64,000 bases of DNA from an uncultured Cellulophaga sp. (GTDB lineage Bacteria; Bacteroidota; Bacteroidia; Flavobacteriales; Flavobacteriaceae), in NCBI GenBank assembly GCA_947492955.1, contig CANLOV010000001.1:558001-622000 (forward strand), in the 5' to 3' direction. A program made the position numbers and the translations under genes. Positions 37,390 through 46,703 of the stretch are shown one piece after another. Numbering within the stretch: the first letter of the stretch is position 1; each line of letters opens with the position of its first letter. The notes beneath the pieces are model-generated. The model worked only from the letters and a program-made list of their open reading frames with translations. It was not told the origin of the DNA and did no database searches.

Positions 37390-38028
37390 ATGGTTAAAGA
37401 AGAAGTATTGGAGTTGGTGGAAAAAGGTGAAATGCTTCCTTTAATGGAAGAATTTTATACCATACAAGGAGAAGGATACTATAAGGGAACTGCTGCTTAT
37501 TTTATTAGAGTTGGCGGTTGTGATGTTGGTTGTCATTGGTGCGATGTTAAGGAGAGCTGGAATGCGGAAACACACCCACCAACCGCTATAGATGTTATTG
37601 TTACAAATGCAGCTACGTACTCAGATACAATTGTAATTACTGGCGGGGAACCATTAACGTGGAACATGCAGCCATTAACAGCAGCATTAAAAGAAAAAGG
37701 TTTAAAAACGCATATAGAAACTTCAGGTGCTTATCCGTTATCTGGTGTTTGGAATTGGATTTGTTTGTCTCCTAAGAAAAATAAATTACCAATAGCAAAT
37801 AGTAAAGTGTACCAAGAAGCGCATGAGTTAAAAATGATTATTTTTAATAAGCACGATTTTATTTTTGCAGAAGAACAGGCAGCGCAAGTAAATAAAGATT
37901 GCATTTTATATTTACAACCAGAGTGGAGCGTTAAGGATAAAATGGTACCGCTAATTGTAGATTATGTAATGAAAAATCCTAAATGGAAAGTTTCTTTACA
38001 AACACATAAGTATTTAAATATACCTTAA
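37390..38028 (+). CDS. queE: 7-carboxy-7-deazaguanine synthase
   Basis: A 212-residue radical-SAM enzyme of queuosine synthesis. It makes 7-carboxy-7-deazaguanine from the QueD product. EEFYTIQGEGYYKGT and GGCDVGCHWCDVK carry the CX3CX2C cluster, and ITGGEPLTW follows. The start at 37390 gives the normal length. No other queuosine gene is next to it. Confidence 0.93.
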   Translation: MVKEEVLELVEKGEMLPLMEEFYTIQGEGYYKGTAAYFIRVGGCDVGCHWCDVKESWNAETHPPTAIDVIVTNAATYSDTIVITGGEPLTWNMQPLTAALKEKGLKTHIETSGAYPLSGVWNWICLSPKKNKLPIANSKVYQEAHELKMIIFNKHDFIFAEEQAAQVNKDCILYLQPEWSVKDKMVPLIVDYVMKNPKWKVSLQTHKYLNIP

Positions 38029-38045
38029 TTTTTATTGAAATAGAT

Positions 38046-39812
38046 TTATGATAAGAATGTGTTTGGATTTGTTCTTGCAATTAAATCAAACTCATCATCG
38101 TTAAGTTGTGCATCACTAGAGACAAAAAGGTCTTTTTCAGAGTTATGATTTCTAACTACATAAAAGTCAGTGCCAAATAGAACACGGTCTTTTAATTTTC
38201 CATGTTTCGGTTTTAATGTCTCTTTTAATAAGGGGAAAATTTCTTGGTCATGAAGAATATAACTAATATCTGCATATACATTAGGGTATTGCATCATCAT
38301 ACTACTAATAATACTATACCAATCTACATATTTCCACATTTTTGCTAGGCGGTCATAATCTATATTTGTAGTCCCTTTTATGTACTTTATAAATTCTATA
38401 CCCGTGCCAGGGTTTTTAATTATTTGCTGACTGTATCCATAACTATCTTTTTCTAAATATTTTCTCCATTGGTTCTCACCACCATAGTGGGCTAAACAAA
38501 TTTTTAATTTACTTAAATCGTATTTTAATGAAGTATTAGCATTGGTATAGCCAAAGATTTTATTTAATTCTGGATCATTATATTTTTCTATTAAAACTCT
38601 AAGTAAGGGCTCTTCTAGTAAGCATAGAAAGTTCATGGGGTGGGTAAAATTGCGTTGAAAATCTACATTTTTAACTTCAGATAAAAGTAATTGCTCATCG
38701 GATTCTTCGTCTTTAAAAACCCAATGTTCATCCCATTGTTTTAGTTTGCTTCCTCTATAAAAAATAGTCCCTTTAATACAATGACTCATAATGGGTATTC
38801 CATTATCAGCAGCATACTTCCAAAGCGGAAGTAATTCTTTTTCAAATGGGTAATAACCAATAGCAGGGTAAATTTTAAAACCACTAAATTTATTTTCTTC
38901 TATATATGTTTTTATTAGGCTTGGTTTTAAAATGATTTTTTCATTTTCATAAGTGTAATTAAATAAATCATTGTCAGAACTAGGCCTTTTTTTATTTTCT
39001 ATAATGCGTCTAGAATCTACAAAAATGAAAGGGTATATTTTAACTCCTTGTTTTTTATAGGTTATAGATTCCTTAATCTGTTTTAATTCGTTAAGCTGCT
39101 TTTTAAAAGAATCTTTGCATTTACCAGCCTTCATATATTTCATATCCATGGATAGCAAAACAAACCCAGACTCTTTAGGGTATTGGTCTTTCATTTTAGA
39201 AAATATATTGGTCTGTTTTTTATATACAGCATATTTTGCAATGAGTAAGTAGCGATCTATTAATTTTTTAGATTCTTTTCCAGGGATTATTTTAAAAAAA
39301 TTAAAAATCTTTTTAAATAAGAAAAGCATAAGATTTCTGCCAGATTTTATAAATAATAAAACAAATAAAATAATTCCGACTTTAATATATAATGGTAGGT
39401 TTTTAGGAAGAATATCATATTTATTAAGAGTAGCTCTTAAAGCTTCTATAGCTTTGCCTATATAAGTTTCATTTTCCGAAATATTAAATAATTCGGATAT
39501 CCAATCGTGTAAATAATAAAATGTTACCGTTACTAGCCATACACTTAATATCCAATTTATAATTCGCAATACAGGGTTTCTGGCTATTGCAGCAGAAATG
39601 TAGTAAAGAAACCTTCTAAGTTTACGATTCCAGTTTTTATAATATAGATTTTTTATGCTTTTAAAGAATTTGTAAAGCCCAATTATAATATCTAGATGAA
39701 CAAAATAATAAAAAGGAAAAGGAATAAATTTTTTAGCGAGTAAAGGAGGTACATGTTTAGATGTAAAAACATGCGCATGTGCGTTTACTATCGGTAGTTT
39801 TTTATTGGACAT
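38046..39812 (-). CDS. Amidohydrolase-2 protein with membrane insertion
   Basis: A 588-residue amidohydrolase with unusual layout. The first metal motif HAHVF is at residues 12-16. Then comes an insert of about 200 residues with an amphipathic stretch (33-50), two clear membrane helices (about 83-101 and 141-156) and a basic region. The TIM-barrel continues from about 215: FSGFKIYPAIGYYPFEKELLPLW, IMSHCI, ICLAHYGGENQW, VYADISYI, and LFGTDFYVV with the catalytic Asp. It should be an inner-membrane-bound metal hydrolase. The substrate is unknown. I have not met this arrangement in the well-known amidohydrolase-2 enzymes. Confidence 0.75.
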   Translation of the reverse strand: MSNKKLPIVNAHAHVFTSKHVPPLLAKKFIPFPFYYFVHLDIIIGLYKFFKSIKNLYYKNWNRKLRRFLYYISAAIARNPVLRIINWILSVWLVTVTFYYLHDWISELFNISENETYIGKAIEALRATLNKYDILPKNLPLYIKVGIILFVLLFIKSGRNLMLFLFKKIFNFFKIIPGKESKKLIDRYLLIAKYAVYKKQTNIFSKMKDQYPKESGFVLLSMDMKYMKAGKCKDSFKKQLNELKQIKESITYKKQGVKIYPFIFVDSRRIIENKKRPSSDNDLFNYTYENEKIILKPSLIKTYIEENKFSGFKIYPAIGYYPFEKELLPLWKYAADNGIPIMSHCIKGTIFYRGSKLKQWDEHWVFKDEESDEQLLLSEVKNVDFQRNFTHPMNFLCLLEEPLLRVLIEKYNDPELNKIFGYTNANTSLKYDLSKLKICLAHYGGENQWRKYLEKDSYGYSQQIIKNPGTGIEFIKYIKGTTNIDYDRLAKMWKYVDWYSIISSMMMQYPNVYADISYILHDQEIFPLLKETLKPKHGKLKDRVLFGTDFYVVRNHNSEKDLFVSSDAQLNDDEFDLIARTNPNTFLS

Positions 39813-40073
39813 ACTTTAACTAATTTAATTACTACAAGTAATACAGTTATTTAGTGAACCTTAAATAATAGGGGAGAACTTATTTTTTATAAAAATATGA
39901 ATACCTTATAAATATAAATGAATTTTCTTTCTTTTTAAAGCTGTATGGTTCGTAGTGTAAATACTAATAAACTTAAATAAGGTATATAATATGATGTTTT
40001 ATGAATTGATTTATTTATATAATAAAAAATAAACAAGTATTTTTATAGTCTTAAATAAATAACAACTAAACTA
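39813..40073. promoter_or_regulatory. Non-coding gap upstream of the GH2 gene
   Basis: 261 bases, AT-rich, without a gene. It must hold the promoters of both the divergent amidohydrolase and the GH2 gene. I see one 9-base inverted pair (ATACCTTAT at 39901-39909 with 39977-39985) but no TAnnTTTG box close to either start. Nothing here is strong enough to name. Confidence 0.3.
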
Positions 40074-42611
40074 ATGAAACAACATTTAATTTTGTTAGCT
40101 CTTTTAATAGGGCTTTTTTCATCATGTCAAGAACAGAATGAAACTATTACAAAATATGAACGAGAAGTCGATTTTAATTTCGATTGGAAATTTACAGAAG
40201 TAAAAGATACATTAAAACCAGCAGTTGTTCCATTGAATGATGCTGGCTGGAGAGATATACGTTTACCACACGATTGGAGTGTAGAGCATTCTTTTGATAA
40301 AGAATTGGATGGTGCAACAGGTTATCTTCCAGGTGGAGTAGGAATTTATCAGAAGCATTTTAAAACAGAAAGTAACGCTTCTGAAAAAAGTACCTATGTG
40401 CTTTTTGATGGTGTGTATAACAATGCAACATTTTGGTTAAATGGTAAAAAAATAGGAGAAAATCCTTATGGATATTCGCCAGTTTATTTTGATCTTACAG
40501 ATATATTAAAAGAAGAAGGGCAAGAAAATGTATTAACGGTACATGTAGATCGTTCTCGTTATGTAGATGGTCGTTGGTATCCAGGTAGTGGAATTTACAG
40601 AGATGTAAAATTAATTACACTAGATAAAGTACATATTCCTATCTGGGGAACATTTATTAAAACACCAGAAGTATCTAAAGAAAAAGCAACGATTGATTTA
40701 GATATTAATGTAGAAAACCAGTTAGCAGAAGCAACTAAGTTTACCCTTAAGACAGATATTGTAGATGCTAATGGAAATGAAGTAGCAACTAAATCTAGTG
40801 ATGTAACTGTAGAAGCAGGAGCGGTTAAAGAATTTAACCAAGATTTTACGGTAGAACAACCTAAGCTTTGGGGTGTTGCAAAGCCTAATATGTATAAAGC
40901 GATTACTACAATTACTAGTAATGGTAAAAAAGTAGATGAATATGTAACTCCTTTCGGAATACGTAAAGTTGAATTTGTAGCAGGAAAAGGATTTTTCTTG
41001 AATGGAGAAAATACATTAATTAAAGGAGTGTGTATACATCACGATGGTGGTTTAGTAGGAGCAGCAGTACCTAAAGGAGTTTGGAGAAGAAGGCTACAAA
41101 AGTTAAGAGATGCAGGAGTTAATGGTATTCGCCCATCTCATAATCCATTTTCACAAGAGTTTTTAGATTTATGTGATGAAATGGGATTCTTAGTACAAGA
41201 TGAAATTTTTGACGAGTGGGATTATGCAAAAGATAAGCGTTTAAACTTTCATGAAAGAAAACCAGAGCATGTTACCAGTGGATATGTAAAACATTTTCAA
41301 AAATGGTGGAAAAGTGATTTAACTAGATCAGTGCTTAGAGATCGTAACCACCCATCTGTAATACAATGGAGTATTGGTAATGAGATTGAGTGGACGTATT
41401 TACACTATCGCTTTATTACTGGATATTGGCCAGATCCAAATGACCCACAAAAATATGATGGGTATTGGGGAGGAGAGCCTTTATTTACGCCTGAAAAAAT
41501 GAAAGAACGTTATGATGCCTCTCCAAAGGGAGAATATATTTTAGTAGAAACGGCTAAAAAAATTAATGATGCGGTAAAAGAGTTAGATCCTACGAGAACC
41601 ACAGCAGCTAACTTTATTATTCCACAGGTAAGTATGGTAAGTGGTTTTGCAGATATTGTAGATATTGCAGGATTTAGCTATAGAAATGCAGATATAGATT
41701 GGGCACAAAAGAATTTCCCAGATAAGCAAGTAACCATTACAGAGTGCCCTGGTAATTATAATGACTGGAAAGCGGTGTTAGATAATCCAGGAGTATATAG
41801 TATGTATATGTGGACAGGTATTGGATACCTAGGAGAAAAGCATGATGGATGGCCAAATAAAAGTGGCTGGGGAGATATGTTAAATATTGGTGGCTTTAAA
41901 GCGCAAGGTTGGAATTACTTCAGAAGTATCTGGGTAGACGAGCCTCATCTTTCTTTTGGAACAGTTCCTTTGGCAGCATCTGGATTTAAAGTTAAGAATG
42001 CAGCGCAAGACTTGCCCGAAAATTCTAGTGCTTACAATTGGAGAAATACAGGAATGCACTGGAACTATACAGAAGGAGAAGATATTGTAGTTGAGTTAGC
42101 TACTAATTTCCCTAAAGTAGAATTGTTTTTAAATGGAAAATCTTTAGGATTTAAAGAGTTAGAAAAAACTCCTGATCATATTCTTCGTTGGATTGTTCCT
42201 TATACTGATGGTACTTTAACAGCTAAAGGGATGTATAAAGGAAAAGAGTATACAGAAACATTAGAAACAACTACAGCAATTACAGGGTTTATAATAGATG
42301 TAGATAATACATCTTTAAAAGCAGATGCTTACGATGTAGCTCATATAGTTGTGCAATTAGTAGATGAAAAAGAACGCCCTGTTATAGTAGATAATAAAAG
42401 AGTAACTTTCGAAATCGAAGGAGAAGCTAAATTATTAGGTGTAGATACAGGAGAACCAGATAATGTTCAAGACTTTCAGTCTAATAGCCTAGTTACAGGT
42501 AGAGGTCATGCTTTAGCCATTATACAATCTAAAAAAGTGGTTGGACCAGTTAATGTAACTGTAAAAGTTGATGGTTTAGAAAGCAAAACAGTTACTGTTG
42601 ATATAAAATAA
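40074..42611 (+). CDS. GH2 beta-galactosidase-like lipoprotein
   Basis: An 845-residue lipoprotein (lipobox FSSC at residue 18). The sugar-binding domain (about 35-190) has RLPHDWSVEH and YVDGRWYPGSGIYRDV. An Ig-like domain and the catalytic barrel follow, with GVCIHHDGGLVGAAVP, NGIRPSHNP and FDEWDYAKDK. Glu437 in SIGNEIEW is the acid/base and Glu557 in TITECPG the nucleophile. A DUF4982-like domain and a final Ig-like domain complete it. GH2 enzymes of this type remove beta-linked galactose in agar and porphyran pathways. The exact specificity is open. Confidence 0.9.
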   Translation: MKQHLILLALLIGLFSSCQEQNETITKYEREVDFNFDWKFTEVKDTLKPAVVPLNDAGWRDIRLPHDWSVEHSFDKELDGATGYLPGGVGIYQKHFKTESNASEKSTYVLFDGVYNNATFWLNGKKIGENPYGYSPVYFDLTDILKEEGQENVLTVHVDRSRYVDGRWYPGSGIYRDVKLITLDKVHIPIWGTFIKTPEVSKEKATIDLDINVENQLAEATKFTLKTDIVDANGNEVATKSSDVTVEAGAVKEFNQDFTVEQPKLWGVAKPNMYKAITTITSNGKKVDEYVTPFGIRKVEFVAGKGFFLNGENTLIKGVCIHHDGGLVGAAVPKGVWRRRLQKLRDAGVNGIRPSHNPFSQEFLDLCDEMGFLVQDEIFDEWDYAKDKRLNFHERKPEHVTSGYVKHFQKWWKSDLTRSVLRDRNHPSVIQWSIGNEIEWTYLHYRFITGYWPDPNDPQKYDGYWGGEPLFTPEKMKERYDASPKGEYILVETAKKINDAVKELDPTRTTAANFIIPQVSMVSGFADIVDIAGFSYRNADIDWAQKNFPDKQVTITECPGNYNDWKAVLDNPGVYSMYMWTGIGYLGEKHDGWPNKSGWGDMLNIGGFKAQGWNYFRSIWVDEPHLSFGTVPLAASGFKVKNAAQDLPENSSAYNWRNTGMHWNYTEGEDIVVELATNFPKVELFLNGKSLGFKELEKTPDHILRWIVPYTDGTLTAKGMYKGKEYTETLETTTAITGFIIDVDNTSLKADAYDVAHIVVQLVDEKERPVIVDNKRVTFEIEGEAKLLGVDTGEPDNVQDFQSNSLVTGRGHALAIIQSKKVVGPVNVTVKVDGLESKTVTVDIK

Positions 42612-42633
42612 AAGCTTTAATAAATTGCATTGA

Positions 42634-42670
42634 AAAAAACTCTCAGTATTTAAGCTGAGAGTTTTTTTGT
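42634..42670 (+). terminator. Terminator after the GH2 gene
   Basis: AAAAACTCTCAG at 42634-42645 pairs perfectly with CTGAGAGTTTTT at 42655-42666, with a 9-base loop and a T-run. Confidence 0.88.
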
Positions 42671-42803
42671 TTATAGCTATAAAAGAAAACAGATAGTTAA
42701 TAGATAGAGTCGAATATTAGTTCGTATGGAGCACTTATACTTTATAATTTATTTTTTATAGAATCCGCTTATACTTTAGCTGAAAATTATTAAAATATAA
42801 AAA

Positions 42804-43484
42804 ATGAAATCATTAAAAATTAGTATGCTTGCTGTAATATCATTTCTTGCCTTAGGAAATGTAAATGCTCAAAAGTTAAAAGCTTTTGGTAGTTCTATTG
42901 AGAAAAAAATTGGACCAGTAGTTAAGAAAGTACCTTATACAGATGTTGTTAGTTATTTGGGACATGCTGCACCCAATACAGAAGATGAAGTAAAAAATGG
43001 AAAAAAATTCTATTACATTTATGTTTGGATTCCTGCTGTAGCACCAGAATTAGGATTGCGTATGATGTCTCCTGCTGGTAGTGTTAAAATAAAAAATGCT
43101 ATTAAAGGAGCAAGTTATGATTCTAATGCTAAATCTAAAGATTATTTTGATACTTACATTACTTTAGAGAGGTCAGATATTTTAACTGAAGGAGCAATAA
43201 AGAATGCAGCAACTGCATCATGGACAATTTTAGCAAGAAATGATGATAGTGGAGAAATGCCTAAGCAACCTAGTGGAAGTAGTTACAACTCTTTATTAAG
43301 ATATGAAAGTAAAGTAGGAGACCCATTAAAAGCATTAACAAGAGGATTGTACAGAATAGGTTTTACAACTTATAAAAGGGGAGAGGTAAACGGAACATTT
43401 TTGGCACAAATAGGTTCACCAATTAAGTTGCCAGGTGTTGTAATGGCTAAGACAGTAGATGAGTTGTTGGCTCAAATGAAATAA
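42804..43484 (+). CDS. LipL32-like exported protein
   Basis: A 226-residue exported protein. The signal peptide is residues 1-22 (ending VNAQ). The mature part follows the Leptospira LipL32 surface lipoprotein closely: YYIYVWIPAVAPELGLRMMSPAG, YFDTYITLER, SYNSLLRYESK, and TRGLYRIGFTTYKRGEVNG. In LipL32 these regions form the jelly-roll core with a calcium-binding acidic loop; here NDDSGE is in the corresponding loop. There is no lipobox Cys, unlike LipL32. LipL32 binds extracellular matrix. Here it may bind an algal surface or the cell's own surface; this is inference. Confidence 0.82.
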   Translation: MKSLKISMLAVISFLALGNVNAQKLKAFGSSIEKKIGPVVKKVPYTDVVSYLGHAAPNTEDEVKNGKKFYYIYVWIPAVAPELGLRMMSPAGSVKIKNAIKGASYDSNAKSKDYFDTYITLERSDILTEGAIKNAATASWTILARNDDSGEMPKQPSGSSYNSLLRYESKVGDPLKALTRGLYRIGFTTYKRGEVNGTFLAQIGSPIKLPGVVMAKTVDELLAQMK

Positions 43485-43504
43485 TTTTATTTAAATAATA
43501 GATT

Positions 43505-43538
43505 AAAAAATAGGGAGACATATGTCTCCCTATTTTTT
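43505..43538 (+). terminator. Terminator after the LipL32-like gene
   Basis: A 34-base perfect palindrome (AAAAAATAGGGAGACAT with its complement directly following, no loop) beginning with an A-run and ending in a T-run. Confidence 0.85.
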
Positions 43539-43717
43539 AATCTATACATTATGTTTTAATACATAAATATTATTAATAGCAAATATGTTTTTAAACACTG
43601 CGGATATAAGTTTGTTATTTCTAAAAGAGAGGGTTAAGAATATTTTTACGATATATAATATGTTTCTAAAAAGAATAGGAACTTTTAAAATTAATGTAAA
43701 AATTTAAAACAATAAAA

Positions 43718-44269
43718 ATGAAAAAAATTATTTTAGGATTAGCAACTTTGGCTTTTATTGCATGTGGTAAAACCACAAAACTGGGAGAAAATGCATCATC
43801 TATTAATTCTGCAAAAGAGAAATTGGATGATAAGTTTGGTAAGGATGCTCATTATACAAGTATAACTATAACTGATACAGAACATGGGTCTATTTTAGCG
43901 GCTACAGTAACAGAAAATCCTTCTTCTTTAAAAATGGGAGATTGGGCATATTTTCAAAATAGTTGGAAGCAGAATTCAGAAATTACATTAGAATTAAGTG
44001 AAGGCTCTAAGGCAGAAGATTTTATGTTTCAAATAAAAGATGGTATTGTTGATTTTGATTTGTTAGGGAAACTAGTGGAGCAATCAAAAGAAAAAGTGGC
44101 AAAAGAGAAAAGTATTGATGTTGTTACCGAATTAATTTCTATTAACGCTCCAAATAATGGCGATTTTGAAAAAATGAGATATTTCATAACTACTATACCA
44201 GAAAACGGAGGAACTACATTTAAGTTTTGGTATAAAATGGATGGGTCGTTAGAAAATTTTGACTATTAA
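43718..44269 (+). CDS. Lipoprotein of unknown function
   Basis: A 183-residue lipoprotein, lipobox FIAC at residue 16. The mature protein has a mixed alpha/beta pattern with HYTSITITDTEHGSIL and MGDWAYFQNSW. No family recognised. It is on the same strand as the LipL32-like gene and has its own terminator downstream. Confidence 0.65.
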   Translation: MKKIILGLATLAFIACGKTTKLGENASSINSAKEKLDDKFGKDAHYTSITITDTEHGSILAATVTENPSSLKMGDWAYFQNSWKQNSEITLELSEGSKAEDFMFQIKDGIVDFDLLGKLVEQSKEKVAKEKSIDVVTELISINAPNNGDFEKMRYFITTIPENGGTTFKFWYKMDGSLENFDY

Positions 44270-44289
44270 AACAAAAAAAACTATGTAAG

Positions 44290-44326
44290 AAAGCACTAAA
44301 AAATTAATTTTTTTTGGTGCTTTTTC
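44290..44326 (+). terminator. Terminator after the lipoprotein gene
   Basis: AAGCACTAAAAAATT pairs with AATTTTTTTTGGTGCTTT with a few G/T and bulged positions, and a T-run follows. Confidence 0.65.
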
Positions 44327-44427
44327 ATGATTATTTTAATGTTAAAAAAGTATGTAGTTTTTAAAGTTTGATTGTAAAAGAAAGTAAGAGATAAAAGAAG
44401 AATACAAGACGTTAGAGAAATAAAAGA

Positions 44428-45711
44428 ATGACAAAAAAATTATATAGGCTAATATTAGGAGTGTCAATGATAATTTTTTCTTGCTCCAAGCCAACAGTAA
44501 AAGATTTAAGTAAGGTAATACAAAACGATGATTTAAAAAGTTTTGAAAAAGTAAGACAGCAAATAAGTATCGATACGGTTTTGTTTTTTAATGGAAGAAA
44601 TGCACTGCATTGGGCTTTAGAACATAGAGCTAATAAAATAAGTAAAAAGCTTATAGCAGAAAAGTTTAAGTTAAATGCTAAAGATTCTAGTGGGCAAACA
44701 CCACTTTTAATCTCTATTCTTAGTCATAATAAAGAAGGTGTAGATAACCTGTTAAAAGAAATAATAGACCTAAACGCGGTAGATAACTTAAATGGATTTA
44801 CTGCTCTTAATTATGCTATACACATGTCCGATAAGGACCTTTTTAAACAATTAATAGAAAAAGGAGCAAATTATAATTTAAAAAATGGTATGATGGATCA
44901 GACTCCTCTACATTTAGCTATAGAGAATAACAACCCAGATATTATTCGAATTTTATTAGAAAAAGAGGCATTAGATACTATAAGAGATACTAATGGAGAA
45001 ACAGCCATAGATCTTGCTGTAAATGCTTCAACAGATGTAAAAAGTTTATTTTATGATCGGTTTTCGATTAAGGATAAAGAAATAATGCTTGTAAATGAAG
45101 CTAGGTTTGGGAATTATATTGAGTTTTTATCAAAAATTTTAAATGAGAAATGGGTTTCAAAAAGAATAGTAAATGAAGCTTTTATTTTTTCTAAAGATAC
45201 TTTAGTCGCCAGTAAATTATTGCAAAAGGGAGCCTTAGTTAACTACATTTCTCCAGAGTTAAATTATGGAGCGCTTCACTACGCCGCTATTAGAGGTAAC
45301 GTAACAATGCTTAAGTTTTTAATAAATAGAGGGGCAAATATAAACCAGCTTTCAAAAAACTCTAGTATGTCGGTATTAATGCATGCATCTTCTTTATATA
45401 GTAATGTTAATGATTTAGACAGAACCATAGGAGGAATACAAATTGGAGTAAGAAATGTATTTTATGATCAGTTTGCAATGAGCAAAGAAAAAAACAAAGA
45501 AAATAGTTTAGAAGTGGTAAAGTTTTTAGCATCTCAAAAAATAAATTTAGATTTTAAGAATAAGCAAGATGAAAATGCTTTGTACTATGCAGAATCTACA
45601 CATAACAATGAAGTTGCAGCTTATTTAAAAGAAATAGGAATTAAGGAAACAAAAAAATATGAGGAAAGTAAATCGGATAAAATACAAAGAGTATTAAATG
45701 GATTTCAATAG
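44428..45711 (+). CDS. Ankyrin-repeat lipoprotein
   Basis: A 427-residue lipoprotein (lipobox FSCS at residues 18-20) with about seven ankyrin repeats from residue 45 to 410. Consensus-like units include GRNALHWALEHR, GQTPLLISILSHNKEG, FTALNYAIH, QTPLHLAIENNNPDIIRILLEKEA, and YGALHYAAIRGNVTMLKFLINRGA. It is a protein-binding scaffold on the cell surface or in the periplasm. Ankyrin proteins also occur as immunity partners; no toxin is seen here. Confidence 0.83.
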   Translation: MTKKLYRLILGVSMIIFSCSKPTVKDLSKVIQNDDLKSFEKVRQQISIDTVLFFNGRNALHWALEHRANKISKKLIAEKFKLNAKDSSGQTPLLISILSHNKEGVDNLLKEIIDLNAVDNLNGFTALNYAIHMSDKDLFKQLIEKGANYNLKNGMMDQTPLHLAIENNNPDIIRILLEKEALDTIRDTNGETAIDLAVNASTDVKSLFYDRFSIKDKEIMLVNEARFGNYIEFLSKILNEKWVSKRIVNEAFIFSKDTLVASKLLQKGALVNYISPELNYGALHYAAIRGNVTMLKFLINRGANINQLSKNSSMSVLMHASSLYSNVNDLDRTIGGIQIGVRNVFYDQFAMSKEKNKENSLEVVKFLASQKINLDFKNKQDENALYYAESTHNNEVAAYLKEIGIKETKKYEESKSDKIQRVLNGFQ

Positions 45712-45930
45712 TGTAGTTTTTAATTGCTACTTACTCTTGTCTAATAAAATTATAATCATTTTCTAATATGTATTAAATAATAGCGAATATTGATTGTTGA
45801 TTTATAGATGAGAAATTGATATTTATTTTTGATTTAAAGTTAAGTAACGGTATTGTAATTATAGTATAAATGAAGCTTTTTAATTTCTGTCATTTTTATC
45901 TAAAGTATAATACCATAATAAAGAATAAAA

Positions 45931-46365
45931 TTGAAAATGAAAATGGAACAAGAGAATAGTTTAGAAAAAGAACAATTACAGATTTTAGAAAAAATACAGA
46001 AAGAAGAATTAGACACCATTTTAGGTTTATACAGAGAATCTACAAGTATGGAAAGCTATGTTAAAATTCCTTTTTTACTTTTTGGAGTATTAGTTTTAAT
46101 TCATAATGTTTTTATAGCTGGAAATAGTTATGATTATGAGACTTATGATAATATAAAAGCAATAGAATTATTAATTGTAGGAGTTGTGGTATTTATAATT
46201 TTTATAATTGCGGGTATAGCTATGAGTAAAAATTCAAAAATAAAAGAGTTGTTGCAAAAAGCATCTCAAAAGCATAACATTTCACTAGAAAAAATACAAG
46301 AAGAGTTTAGTGTATTAGGTATTCATTTGTATGGTGGTAGAGGTGTGCAATTAAAGAAAAAGTGA
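45931..46365 (+). CDS. Two-helix membrane protein of unknown function
   Basis: A 144-residue protein with an N-terminal acidic, coiled-coil-like stretch (about 1-45), two membrane helices (about 47-63 and 77-98) and a basic, helical C-terminal tail. The true start may be MEQEN, five residues in. No family recognised. It overlaps the next gene by 4 bases (GTGA), so they are co-translated. Confidence 0.6.
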   Translation: MKMKMEQENSLEKEQLQILEKIQKEELDTILGLYRESTSMESYVKIPFLLFGVLVLIHNVFIAGNSYDYETYDNIKAIELLIVGVVVFIIFIIAGIAMSKNSKIKELLQKASQKHNISLEKIQEEFSVLGIHLYGGRGVQLKKK

Positions 46366-46685
46366 GTTTTAAAGAGAATATCCTAATGCTAAAGAGAATA
46401 AATTATAAGTTAATTTTTTATATTTTAATTAGAGTATTTATACTGGTAGTTCCTCTTTTTGGATTATTCTTATTAATGGAATATACAGTCCCAGATCCTA
46501 CATCAAAGAAGGGATATGTAGACAGAGGATTGGGTTATGGTATGATAGGTGGATTATGGATTGTTGTTTTTTGTTTTTTAATCCTGGTAGAGATGGTTTA
46601 TAGAATGTATTTAAAACAAAAAGTATGGTGTATTAACGGTATTATATTGTTGTTATTTGCATTATTGGTATTGTTTTTTATCTAA
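46362..46685 (+). CDS. Three-helix membrane protein of unknown function
   Basis: A 107-residue protein with three hydrophobic helices (about residues 14-38, 57-77 and 88-106). The GTG at 46362 overlaps the upstream stop; the ATG at 46386 is the alternative start. It has no recognised family. It is part of a two-gene unit with the preceding membrane gene. Confidence 0.55.
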   Translation: MSFKENILMLKRINYKLIFYILIRVFILVVPLFGLFLLMEYTVPDPTSKKGYVDRGLGYGMIGGLWIVVFCFLILVEMVYRMYLKQKVWCINGIILLLFALLVLFFI

Positions 46686-46703
46686 AATATAATAGTAAGG
46701 GAA

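Noticed and set aside
39901-39985. 9-base inverted repeat upstream of the GH2 gene as an operator
   Set aside because: At 9 bases in very AT-rich DNA it is expected by chance, and nothing else supports it.
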